From Anaerolineales bacterium (lineage in GTDB: Bacteria; Chloroflexota; Anaerolineae; Anaerolineales; UBA4823), in contig JADYYC010000175.1 of NCBI GenBank assembly GCA_020853835.1, positions 1 to 8,121 of the forward strand: 8,121 bases of DNA, in the 5' to 3' direction. Made by a program: the position numbers and the translations under genes. The first letter of the stretch is position 1. Each line of letters starts with the position of its first letter. Below are positions 1 through 5,941 of the stretch, piece by piece. The notes under the pieces were generated by a model that was not told the origin of the DNA, made no database searches, and saw only the letters and a list, made by a program, of their open reading frames with translations.

Positions 1-57
1 CGGAGAACACAGAGATTTTTATAAAAGGTTTACTCGGTGTACTCTGTGTCTCTGTGG
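1..57. repeat. Extragenic CTCTGTG-type repeat with inverted arms
   Basis: The left edge is non-coding and low in complexity. ACACAGAG at 7-14 is repeated inverted as CTCTGTGT at 42-49, and the right arm continues directly into a second, offset copy, TCTCTGTGG (49-57). An AT-rich palindrome TTTTATAAAA lies between the arms at 17-26. The word pattern resembles short extragenic repeats I recall from intergenic regions of environmental bacterial genomes; that is recollection, not a search. The element may start left of the window. An mRNA or cruciform role is possible but unproven. Confidence 0.5.
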
Positions 58-62
58 TTAAA

Positions 63-79
63 TCACTATAGTGAGCTAT
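63..79 (+). promoter_or_regulatory. Palindrome overlapping a putative -10 box before the ABC gene
   Basis: TCACTATAGTGA at 63-74 is a perfect 12-bp palindrome. It contains TATAGT (67-72), which matches the sigma-70 -10 consensus TATAAT at five of six positions. No good -35 box sits 16-18 bp upstream. A start point about 7 bp after this box would fall only one or two bases before the ATG at 81, giving a leaderless or nearly leaderless message. The dyad could instead be a repressor operator placed over the -10. Both readings are inference; only the palindrome and the -10 match are seen directly. Confidence 0.35.
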
Positions 80-80
80 T

Positions 81-1892
81 ATGACTTCCTGGTTCTCCTA
101 CCTGCGGCGCGGGCTTTCCCGCACGATCCCGGTTGACCGGCTGGCTGCGCCGGAATCCGCCAGGGACCTGCGGGCGCGGCTTGCCAACTTACAGCCCTAC
201 CTGCGCCGTCACTGGGGCGGGCTGGCGTTCGGGGGCGTGTTGGTGCTGCTGGCCACGCTGATCGCCCTGCCCCAACCGCTGGTCTACGCTTACGTGATCG
301 ACGAGGCCATCCTGGCCGGCCGGTATGACCGCCTGCTCTATGGGGCGCTGGCGCTGGGCCTGCTGAAGCTCGCCAGCCTGGGCGTCAACGCCCTGCAGCA
401 GTTCTACTTCGCCCGCTTCGAACAACAGGTCATCCTCGAAATCCAGGGCGACCTTCTCGAGCGCGCCCTGCGCTTCCCCAAGGCCTTCTTCGACGAGAAA
501 GAGACCGGCTATCTGATGCAGCGCCTGACCGGCGATGTCGCGGGGCTGCGCTGGTTCTTCTCCAGCACGGCCCTCTCGATGTTGAGCAGCCTGTTGCGCC
601 TGGTCAGCGGCGTGGTGATGCTCTTTTACATGGAGTGGCGGCTGGCGCTGGTGGCGTTCCTGGGCGCGCCCATCCTGGCGCTGGCGGTGCGCTTCTTCTT
701 CAGCAAGCTGCACGCCCTGAGCCACCACTCGATGGAGCAGCAGGCCCAGGTCTCGCGCCAAGTGCAGGAATCGCTCTCCGCCACGCCGCTCATCAAAGCC
801 TTTGCCACCGAGGAGCGCACCGCGGGCAAGGTGATGGGCGCGCTGCGCACCTCGCGCGACCTGGCCCTCGAGCAGACCGCCGTCAACTGGCTCGCCGGAC
901 AGGCCTTCAGCCTCGCGCCCGAACTGGCACGCGGCCTGGTCTTCCTGGTGGGGGCGCTGTGGATCATCCAGGGCCGCTGGCAGCTTGGACAGTTGTTTGC
1001 CTTCCAATCTTATCTGGGCTTTGTCTTTGGCCCCGCCATCGCGCTCGCCAGCATGTCCTTGCAGTATCAGAACGCCCTGACCGCCCTGGAGCGCGTCTCG
1101 GCCCTGTTCGAGATCCTGCCCGAGGAGAACCTGGGCAGCGGACGCCCGGTCGAGCGCCTGCGCGGCGAGATCGAGTTCAGGCAGGTCAGCTTTTCCTACA
1201 ACAGGGCCGAGCCGGTGCTGGAAGAGGTTTCGGCGCACATTGCGCCCGGTGAGCAGGTCGCCATTGTCGGGCCGTCGGGGGTGGGCAAGACCACGCTGGT
1301 CAGCCTGATCCTGCGCTTCTACCGCCCCACCCAGGGCGAGATCTACTTCGACGGCCTGCCGGCCTCCGAATACGAACTGTCGTCGCTGCGCCGCCGGATC
1401 GGCTACGTCTCGCAGAGCCCGTTCCTGCTGGCGGGCACGGTGCTCGAGAACCTGCGCTACGGCGAGCCGGAAGCCGCCCTCGACACGGTGGAGCAGGCTG
1501 CCCGCGCGGCCGGCATTCACGACTTTATCGCCGGGCTGCCGTTCGGATACGATTCGCCCCTCGGCGAGCGCGGCGTCAACCTGTCCGAAGGCCAGAAACA
1601 GCGCCTGTCGCTGGCGCGTGCCCTGATCAAAGACCCCGACATCCTGATCCTCGACGAACCGACTGCGGCGCTCGACAGCCTGACCGAGCAGTCGATCTTC
1701 GAAGCCCTGCCCGGCATGATCCGGGGCAAGACCCTCTTCCTGGTGGCCCACCGCCTCGCCACCGTCCAAAACGCTGGGCGCATCTTGCTCTTGAACGAGC
1801 ACCGCCTGGTCGAAATTGGCTCGCACCGCGAGCTGCTCGAGCGCAGCGAATACTACCGCTCGCTGGTCGAGAGCCAGGCGGCGATGATCTAG
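81..1892 (+). CDS. ABC exporter half-transporter (fused permease and ATPase, ABCB/MsbA-like)
   Basis: This 603-residue protein has one transmembrane domain and one nucleotide-binding domain, the standard half-exporter layout that works as a dimer in the inner membrane. Hydrophobic segments lie near residues 46-75, 85-105, 157-182, 187-207, 277-297 and 303-325. In the ATPase I see an aromatic A-loop (Y373), Walker A GPSGVGKT (397-404), Q-loop Q445, signature LSEGQ (501-505, E in place of the usual first G), Walker B ILILDE with catalytic E526, D-loop AALD (529-532) and H-loop H557. All catalytic residues are present, so it should hydrolyse ATP. The substrate (lipid, drug or peptide) cannot be read from the sequence, and no adjacent partner half is present in the window. 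The start at 81 has only a poor GAG upstream as a ribosome site; no better in-frame start is evident. The gene converges on pheT and is transcribed alone here. Confidence 0.95.
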   Translation: MTSWFSYLRRGLSRTIPVDRLAAPESARDLRARLANLQPYLRRHWGGLAFGGVLVLLATLIALPQPLVYAYVIDEAILAGRYDRLLYGALALGLLKLASLGVNALQQFYFARFEQQVILEIQGDLLERALRFPKAFFDEKETGYLMQRLTGDVAGLRWFFSSTALSMLSSLLRLVSGVVMLFYMEWRLALVAFLGAPILALAVRFFFSKLHALSHHSMEQQAQVSRQVQESLSATPLIKAFATEERTAGKVMGALRTSRDLALEQTAVNWLAGQAFSLAPELARGLVFLVGALWIIQGRWQLGQLFAFQSYLGFVFGPAIALASMSLQYQNALTALERVSALFEILPEENLGSGRPVERLRGEIEFRQVSFSYNRAEPVLEEVSAHIAPGEQVAIVGPSGVGKTTLVSLILRFYRPTQGEIYFDGLPASEYELSSLRRRIGYVSQSPFLLAGTVLENLRYGEPEAALDTVEQAARAAGIHDFIAGLPFGYDSPLGERGVNLSEGQKQRLSLARALIKDPDILILDEPTAALDSLTEQSIFEALPGMIRGKTLFLVAHRLATVQNAGRILLLNEHRLVEIGSHRELLERSEYYRSLVESQAAMI

Positions 1893-1900
1893 CGCGCCGC

Positions 1901-1923
1901 AAAAAAGCCCGATTCAGGCCCTT
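1901..1923 (-). terminator. Intrinsic terminator after pheT, overlapping its stop codon
   Basis: On the minus strand AAGGGCCT (1923-1916) can pair with GGGCTTTT (1910-1903) around a GAATC loop, followed by a run of six T residues (1906-1901) that also supplies the end of the stem. The core is only about four strong pairs, extended by G-U and A-U pairs. The pheT TGA stop (1916-1914) lies at the stem-loop junction. The G-U pairs do not carry over to the plus strand, so it should not terminate the converging ABC transcript. Confidence 0.55.
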
Positions 1924-4481
1924 AGCTTTGCGCCCAACTCCTTCTCCAACTCACGGATGATGCGCTGGCGGATCTTGAGCACCTCCTCATCCGTGAGCGT
2001 CTTCTCAGACGACTGGTAGGTCAGGCTGTAGGCCAGGCTCTTCTTGCCCTCGCCGGTCTGCCCGCCGCGGTAGACGTCGAACAGCCGTAATCCTTTCAGC
2101 ATCCGTCCACCGGCGGCGCGGATCACCTGCTCGACGCGCTCCGCCGGGATTGCCTCGTCCAGGACCAGCGCCAGGTCTTCGAGCACGGGCGGGTAAGCCG
2201 CCAGCGGCTCCACCTGGATGTGCGCCGGGATGCATTCAAGCAGCGCGGCCAGGCTCAGGTCAGCCGCCAGCAGCGGCGCATCGGGCAGCTCATAATGAGC
2301 CCGCACCAGGGGGTGCAGTTCGCCCATCCAGCCCAGCTCGCGCTCGCCCAGGCGCAGGCGGGCGCACTTTCCGGGATGGAACGAAGAGGATGAGACCCCT
2401 TCAGCGGCGCCGGGCGGTTCAAAGCGCACCCCCTCGATCCCGAGGGCGCTGAACAGGCCCTCCAGGATACCTTTTAAATCGTAGAAATCCATCGCCGCAG
2501 CCTCGCTCGCCTGCCAGGCGGGCGGCTGGCGGCGCCCGCAGAGCGCCAGCGCCAGGCGCGCCTCTTCCTCCGGCAGGTCGCTCCCCGGCAGGGCGTGGAA
2601 GACCGGGCCGATCTCGAACAGCGCCAGGCGTTCGCCCAAGCGGGCGTTGCGCTCGACCACCTCCAGCAGGCTGGAGAGCAGGCTGCGCCGCAGCACGTTC
2701 CGGTCGTTTGCGATCGGGTTGGCGATGCGCACATAAGCGTCTGTTTCCGCCTGGGACGGGTCTGGCAGCAAGCGGCTCTCCCTTTCGGGCGAGGTCATGC
2801 GGTAAGTCACCACTTCCTGCAGGCCCAGGTTCACCAGCAGATCGCGCACCCGTTCTTCGCGTTCGAACTCGGGGTTGCCAAGCTGGTGCGGCAGCTCATC
2901 GGCCATGCGCGTCTCGGGGATGCGCTCGTAGCCGTAGATGCGCGCGATTTCTTCCATGAGGTCGGCCACGCCGATCACCCCGGTCCCGATGTCCAGCCGG
3001 TGATCGGGCGTGGCGGCGAGCACGCGCTCGCCCTGGACCACGGTCTTGAACTCCAGGCGTTCCAGGATCTCGGCGATCTCGACCGCGCTGAGATCGATCC
3101 CCAGCCAGCGCCGCACCTCCGGCGGGCCGATCTCGACCACCGAGTCGACCGGCGGAAGCGGGTAGTTGTCCACCAGCCCCCGGTAGACCACCCCGCCCGA
3201 CCAGCGTCGCATCATCTCCAGCCCGCGCCCCACCCCGCGCGTGGCCATAGCAGGGTGCACGCCGCGCGAGAAGCGATAGGCCGCCTCGGAGGGTAGCTTT
3301 TGCGCGTTGACCGTGCGGCGGGTGTTGATGAAATTCCAGGAGGCCCCTTCCAGCAGCACGCTGCGCGTGTTTTCAGTCACTTCGGTTTCCAAGCCCCCCA
3401 TCACGCCCGCCATCGCCACCGGGCCGAGCGTGTCGCACACGAGCACGGTGAAGTCATCCAACCGCCGCTTCACCCCGTCCAGCGTGGTGAGTTCCTCCCC
3501 CTGCCTGGCCCGCCGGGTGATGATCGTCGGCGCCTTCCCGCCCGCCCGTTTCACGAGCAGGTCATAGTCGAAGGCGTGCAGCGGCTGTCCGATCTCCAGC
3601 ATGACATAGTTGGTCGCATCGACGATGTTGTTGATCGGGCGCATTCCCGCCAGGTGCAGCCGGCGCTGCACCCAGTAGGGGCTTGCGCTGATCTCGATCT
3701 CGCGGATCAGCCCGACCGCAAAGCGCGGGTTGAGCTCGGGCTCTTCGATCACGATCGAGACCATGTCATCCAGCGCGGCGCCTTCTGCCCGGAAATCGTA
3801 GTCCGGGTGGCGCAGCGGTTTCCCGGTGATCGCCGCCACCTCGCGCGCCACGCCCAGGATATTGGCATCGCGTGCCAGGTTGGGCGTGAGCGAGATGTCC
3901 AGCACGGCGTCGCCCATGTAGTCGACCAGCGCCACGCCGACCGGCGCCTCGTCGTCGAGGATGATCACGCCCTCGTGCGACTCGGAGATGCCCAACTCCT
4001 TCTCGGAGCAGATCATCGAATAGGATTCGACGCCCCGAATCTTGGCCCGCTTGAGGGTGGTCAGCGCCTGCCCCGGCTGGTGACCGTCGTAGATGCGCGC
4101 CCCTTCGCGCGCATAGGCGACCTTGAGCGGTTTTTCGAGCTTCCCCAGCCCTTTGTAGGGGTAGAGGTTTGGCGCCCCGGTCAGCACGATGTGGGTCTGC
4201 GCGCCGTCGTCGAGCTCGCACAGCACCAGCCGGTCGGCGTTGGGATGCGGTTTCACTTCGAGCACCGCCGCGGTAACGATCTTTTCGGGGTCCCACTCGA
4301 TCCCCGAGATCTTGGTCACCGGCTGGCCGGGCTTGCCGTCCCCCCCGCTGCCCGGCAGCGGTAACCCGACGAAGCGGATCTCATCCACCTCCAGTCCCGC
4401 CATCGTGAGCCGGTGCGCCAGCTCGTCGACGGGCAGTTCGATCTCGACAAAGTCTTTTAGCCATGAAATAGGTACTTTCAT
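1914..4481 (-). CDS. pheT: Phenylalanine--tRNA ligase beta subunit
   Basis: This is the beta subunit of the cytoplasmic (alpha-beta)2 phenylalanyl-tRNA synthetase. It binds tRNA-Phe and carries the editing site that clears mischarged Tyr-tRNA. The predicted protein has 855 residues, somewhat longer than the usual ~800. In order I see an N-terminal segment starting MKVPISWLKDF, an extra loop (about 39-66), the OB-fold tRNA-binding domain with PHPNADRL (78-85), the B3/B4 editing region with GQPLHAFD (298-305) and MAGVMGGLETEV (357-368), the B5 domain with DLMEEIARIYGYERIP (507-522), and a C-terminal FDX-ACB anticodon-binding domain (from about 761). I chose the ATG at 4481 because GAGGA (4493-4489) lies 7 bases before it, but only one base before the upstream ATG at 4487, and because family members typically begin MKV-SWL. 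It follows pheS by 12 bp, with the ribosome site abutting the pheS stop, so the two are co-translated and share the T-box leader. Confidence 0.97.
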   Translation of the reverse strand: MKVPISWLKDFVEIELPVDELAHRLTMAGLEVDEIRFVGLPLPGSGGDGKPGQPVTKISGIEWDPEKIVTAAVLEVKPHPNADRLVLCELDDGAQTHIVLTGAPNLYPYKGLGKLEKPLKVAYAREGARIYDGHQPGQALTTLKRAKIRGVESYSMICSEKELGISESHEGVIILDDEAPVGVALVDYMGDAVLDISLTPNLARDANILGVAREVAAITGKPLRHPDYDFRAEGAALDDMVSIVIEEPELNPRFAVGLIREIEISASPYWVQRRLHLAGMRPINNIVDATNYVMLEIGQPLHAFDYDLLVKRAGGKAPTIITRRARQGEELTTLDGVKRRLDDFTVLVCDTLGPVAMAGVMGGLETEVTENTRSVLLEGASWNFINTRRTVNAQKLPSEAAYRFSRGVHPAMATRGVGRGLEMMRRWSGGVVYRGLVDNYPLPPVDSVVEIGPPEVRRWLGIDLSAVEIAEILERLEFKTVVQGERVLAATPDHRLDIGTGVIGVADLMEEIARIYGYERIPETRMADELPHQLGNPEFEREERVRDLLVNLGLQEVVTYRMTSPERESRLLPDPSQAETDAYVRIANPIANDRNVLRRSLLSSLLEVVERNARLGERLALFEIGPVFHALPGSDLPEEEARLALALCGRRQPPAWQASEAAAMDFYDLKGILEGLFSALGIEGVRFEPPGAAEGVSSSSFHPGKCARLRLGERELGWMGELHPLVRAHYELPDAPLLAADLSLAALLECIPAHIQVEPLAAYPPVLEDLALVLDEAIPAERVEQVIRAAGGRMLKGLRLFDVYRGGQTGEGKKSLAYSLTYQSSEKTLTDEEVLKIRQRIIRELEKELGAKLRA

Positions 4482-4488
4482 CGTCATT

Positions 4489-4493
4489 TCCTC
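4489..4493 (-). promoter_or_regulatory. Ribosome binding site of pheT (decides the start)
   Basis: GAGGA on the minus strand abuts the pheS TAA stop (4496-4494). It is 7 bases from the ATG at 4481 and 1 base from the ATG at 4487, so the downstream start is favoured. Its contact with the pheS stop suggests translational coupling of the two subunits. Confidence 0.7.
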
Positions 4494-5555
4494 TTAGAAT
4501 TGTTCCAGGAAGCGCAGATCGTTGGCGTAGAAGTTGCGGATGTCGTCGATGCGATGGCGCAGCATGGCGATCCGCTCGGGCCCCAGGCCGAAGGCGAAGC
4601 CGGTGTAAACCTCGGGGTCGTAACCGCCGTTGGCAAGCACGGTGGGGTGGACCATCCCGCAGCCCAGGATCTCGAGCCAGCCCGTCCGCTTGCAGACGGG
4701 GCAGCCCGCGCCGCCGCACACAAAGCATTCGATGTCCATTTCGGCGCTGGGCTCGGTGAACGGGAAGTGCGAGGCGCGGAAGCGCGAGCGCACGTTCTGG
4801 CCGAAGAAGCGCCGCGCGAAATCGCTCAGCGTGCCCTTCAAGTCGCCCATGGTGATATGCCTGCCCACCGCTATCCCTTCGATCTGGTTGAACTGCATCT
4901 CCGAGCGGGACGTGACCTGCTCGTAGCGGAAGCTCATCCCCGGCAGCACCAGCCGCACCGGCGGCGGGTCGCCCGGATAGAGGGAGGCAATGAAGCGCAT
5001 CGAGCGCACTTGCCCCGGCGAGGTGTGGGTGCGCATGAGCACCGGGTTGTCGCCGCGCTCGCTCCCGGTATCGATATAAAAGGAGTCTTGCATCTCGCGC
5101 GCGGGGTGATGCGGGGGGAAGTTGAGCAGTTGGAAGTTGTATACATCCAGCTCCACTTCGCGCGAGCGGTAGACCTGGAAGCCCATCTCGGCAAAAACGG
5201 CCGTGATCTGGCGCATTGTCAGGGTGGTGGGGTGCAGCCGCCCGCGCGCTACCGGTCGCCCGGGCAGCGTGACGTCCAGGCGTTCGGCGCTCAGCGAGCG
5301 CAGCACTGCGGCCTGGCGCAGCGCCCCGCTGCGCTCTTCCAAAGCCTCTTCGAGCCGGCGTTTGACCTCGTTCGCCCGCCGTCCGATCTGCGGGCGCTCC
5401 TCTTTGGGCAGCCCGCCCAGCCCGTCAAAGGCGCGCATCAGGGGGGAGCTGCGTCCCAGGTGGGTCACTTTCCACTGCTGCAAGGCCTCCTCGTCGGCGG
5501 CGGCTTGCAGCTCGTCGAGGGCTTTTTGTTCAATCTGGTCCAGTTGTGCCAACAT
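4494..5555 (-). CDS. pheS: Phenylalanine--tRNA ligase alpha subunit
   Basis: This is the catalytic class II subunit that activates phenylalanine and transfers it to tRNA-Phe, in complex with PheT. It has 353 residues, close to the usual length. The N-terminal ~90 residues are charged and helical, as expected for the tRNA-binding coiled coil. The catalytic core has motif 1 (about 125-161), THTSPGQVRSM (176-186), motif 2 in FRYEQVTSRSEMQFNQIEG (209-227), the family hallmark HFPFTEPSAEMD (263-274) and motif 3 GFAFGLGPERIAMLR (319-333). Two things are odd. A cysteine cluster C-x2-C-x4-C-x2-C (C277, C280, C285, C288) sits just before GWLEILGCGMVHP, like a small zinc ribbon. Motif 2 also lacks the common D-x-TH-x-P-x-FHQ form. 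The ATG at 5555 has a near-perfect AGGAGG; an in-frame GTG at 5600 would add 15 residues but has no ribosome site and lies just behind the terminator. Confidence 0.97.
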   Translation of the reverse strand: MLAQLDQIEQKALDELQAAADEEALQQWKVTHLGRSSPLMRAFDGLGGLPKEERPQIGRRANEVKRRLEEALEERSGALRQAAVLRSLSAERLDVTLPGRPVARGRLHPTTLTMRQITAVFAEMGFQVYRSREVELDVYNFQLLNFPPHHPAREMQDSFYIDTGSERGDNPVLMRTHTSPGQVRSMRFIASLYPGDPPPVRLVLPGMSFRYEQVTSRSEMQFNQIEGIAVGRHITMGDLKGTLSDFARRFFGQNVRSRFRASHFPFTEPSAEMDIECFVCGGAGCPVCKRTGWLEILGCGMVHPTVLANGGYDPEVYTGFAFGLGPERIAMLRHRIDDIRNFYANDLRFLEQF

Positions 5556-5559
5556 CGTT

Positions 5560-5565
5560 CCTCCT
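5560..5565 (-). promoter_or_regulatory. Ribosome binding site of pheS (decides the start)
   Basis: AGGAGG, a full anti-Shine-Dalgarno match, lies 4 bases before the ATG at 5555. This fixes the pheS start there rather than at the in-frame GTG at 5600. Confidence 0.85.
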
Positions 5566-5572
5566 GTCTGCG

Positions 5573-5589
5573 CCGGCTTTTTTCGCCGG
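5573..5589 (-). other. Small hairpin between the T-box terminator and the pheS ribosome site
   Basis: On the minus strand CCGGC (5589-5585), a GAAAAAA loop (5584-5578) and GCCGG (5577-5573) form a compact 5-bp GC stem that ends 7 bases before the pheS ribosome binding site. It is not a terminator, because no T run follows it. It could protect the 5' end of processed pheST mRNA or tune ribosome access. The pairing is seen; the role is a guess. Confidence 0.4.
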
Positions 5590-5605
5590 AGACGCGTCAC
5601 GCATT

Positions 5606-5633
5606 AAAAAATCCCGTCCGCTTAGGGACGGGA
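5606..5633 (-). terminator. Intrinsic terminator of the pheST T-box
   Basis: On the minus strand TCCCGTCC (5633-5626) pairs with GGACGGGA (5619-5612) around a CTAAGC loop and is followed by six T residues (5611-5606). The 5' arm overlaps the sequence (CCCGUCCCU, 5632-5624) that the antiterminator needs, so the two folds exclude each other, as expected for a T-box switch. It probably also stops read-through from lysS, which has no terminator of its own. Confidence 0.92.
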
Positions 5634-5905
5634 CAGAGACCCGCGTTACCACCCTGCTTGGCCGCTTTTGACGGCCCACTCGCTTCCAACGGCAGAAGCG
5701 GCTGCTTCTGCGATTGGTCCCCCGCTAACGCTGGGGCTGCGGCCCGCACTACTAGGACGATCCTACTGCCATTCACACGGGCAGCTCCGGAAGGAACTTC
5801 GGCCGGTTTCCGCTGAGCCGGGGTTTCAGTCTCTGCCCCGTGCCTCCCTGACAGCTTTCGCGGGCTTACTTTCTTCCATCACAGCCATTTAGGGCTTGTT
5901 AATTG
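5606..5905 (-). promoter_or_regulatory. T-box riboswitch, tRNA-Phe-responsive leader of pheST
   Basis: This ~300-nt leader should sense uncharged tRNA-Phe and allow pheST transcription only when charging is low. The T-box AAGCAGGGTGGTAACGCG is at 5659-5642. AGGG (5655-5652) and GCGGG (5644-5640) can pair with CCCU (5627-5624) and CCCGU (5632-5628), leaving the seven-base bulge UGGUAAC; its UGGU complements an ACCA acceptor end with discriminator A. In stem I, GGAAG (5877-5873) pairs with CUUCC (5793-5789). Below that are K-turn-like GA elements, and above it the S-turn pair AGUA (5870-5867) and GAA (5800-5798). The specifier loop then reads UUC (5796-5794), a Phe codon. A CAGGGAG element (5850-5844) and a distal GC hairpin follow. 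Stem III is a perfect 8-bp hairpin (5711-5704 with 5699-5692), and a linker hairpin GGCCG/CGGCC (5676-5660) precedes the T-box. The 5' boundary is inferred from the promoter. Confidence 0.95.
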
Positions 5906-5911
5906 CTTCCT

Positions 5912-5939
5912 ATTATCCGTGAAACCCCGCCGATGTCAA
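5912..5939 (-). promoter_or_regulatory. Sigma-70 promoter of the T-box-pheST operon
   Basis: On the minus strand TTGACA (5939-5934, six of six to the -35 consensus) is separated by 16 bp from GATAAT (5917-5912, five of six to the -10 consensus). Transcription should start near 5905, just ahead of stem I of the T-box. The -35 box begins two bases after the lysS stop codon, so pheST has its own strong housekeeping promoter and control is left to the riboswitch. Confidence 0.88.
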
Positions 5940-5941
5940 GG

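Noticed and set aside
60..76. Resemblance of CACTATAGTGAG to a phage T7 promoter core
   Set aside because: Only the CACTATAG core matches; the upstream T7 specificity bases are absent, and no phage genes are nearby.
189..1826. 545-residue open frame on the minus strand opposite the ABC gene
   Set aside because: It is fully antisense to a gene with every ABC motif intact, its translation is rich in Gln, Arg and Ala with no recognisable domain, and long antisense frames are expected in GC-rich coding DNA.
2595..4364. Two long plus-strand open frames (233 and 354 residues) opposite pheT
   Set aside because: Both are antisense to a confidently identified PheT and have His/Arg/Gln-rich low-complexity translations without motifs or ribosome sites.
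5556..5600. N-terminally extended pheS starting at the in-frame GTG at 5600
   Set aside because: It has no ribosome binding site and sits a few bases behind the T-box terminator, and the added residues are unlike PheS, whereas the ATG at 5555 has AGGAGG at proper spacing.
4500..5816. 438-residue plus-strand open frame opposite pheS and the T-box
   Set aside because: It runs antisense through pheS and on into the structured T-box leader; the composition is shadow-like and no domain is visible.
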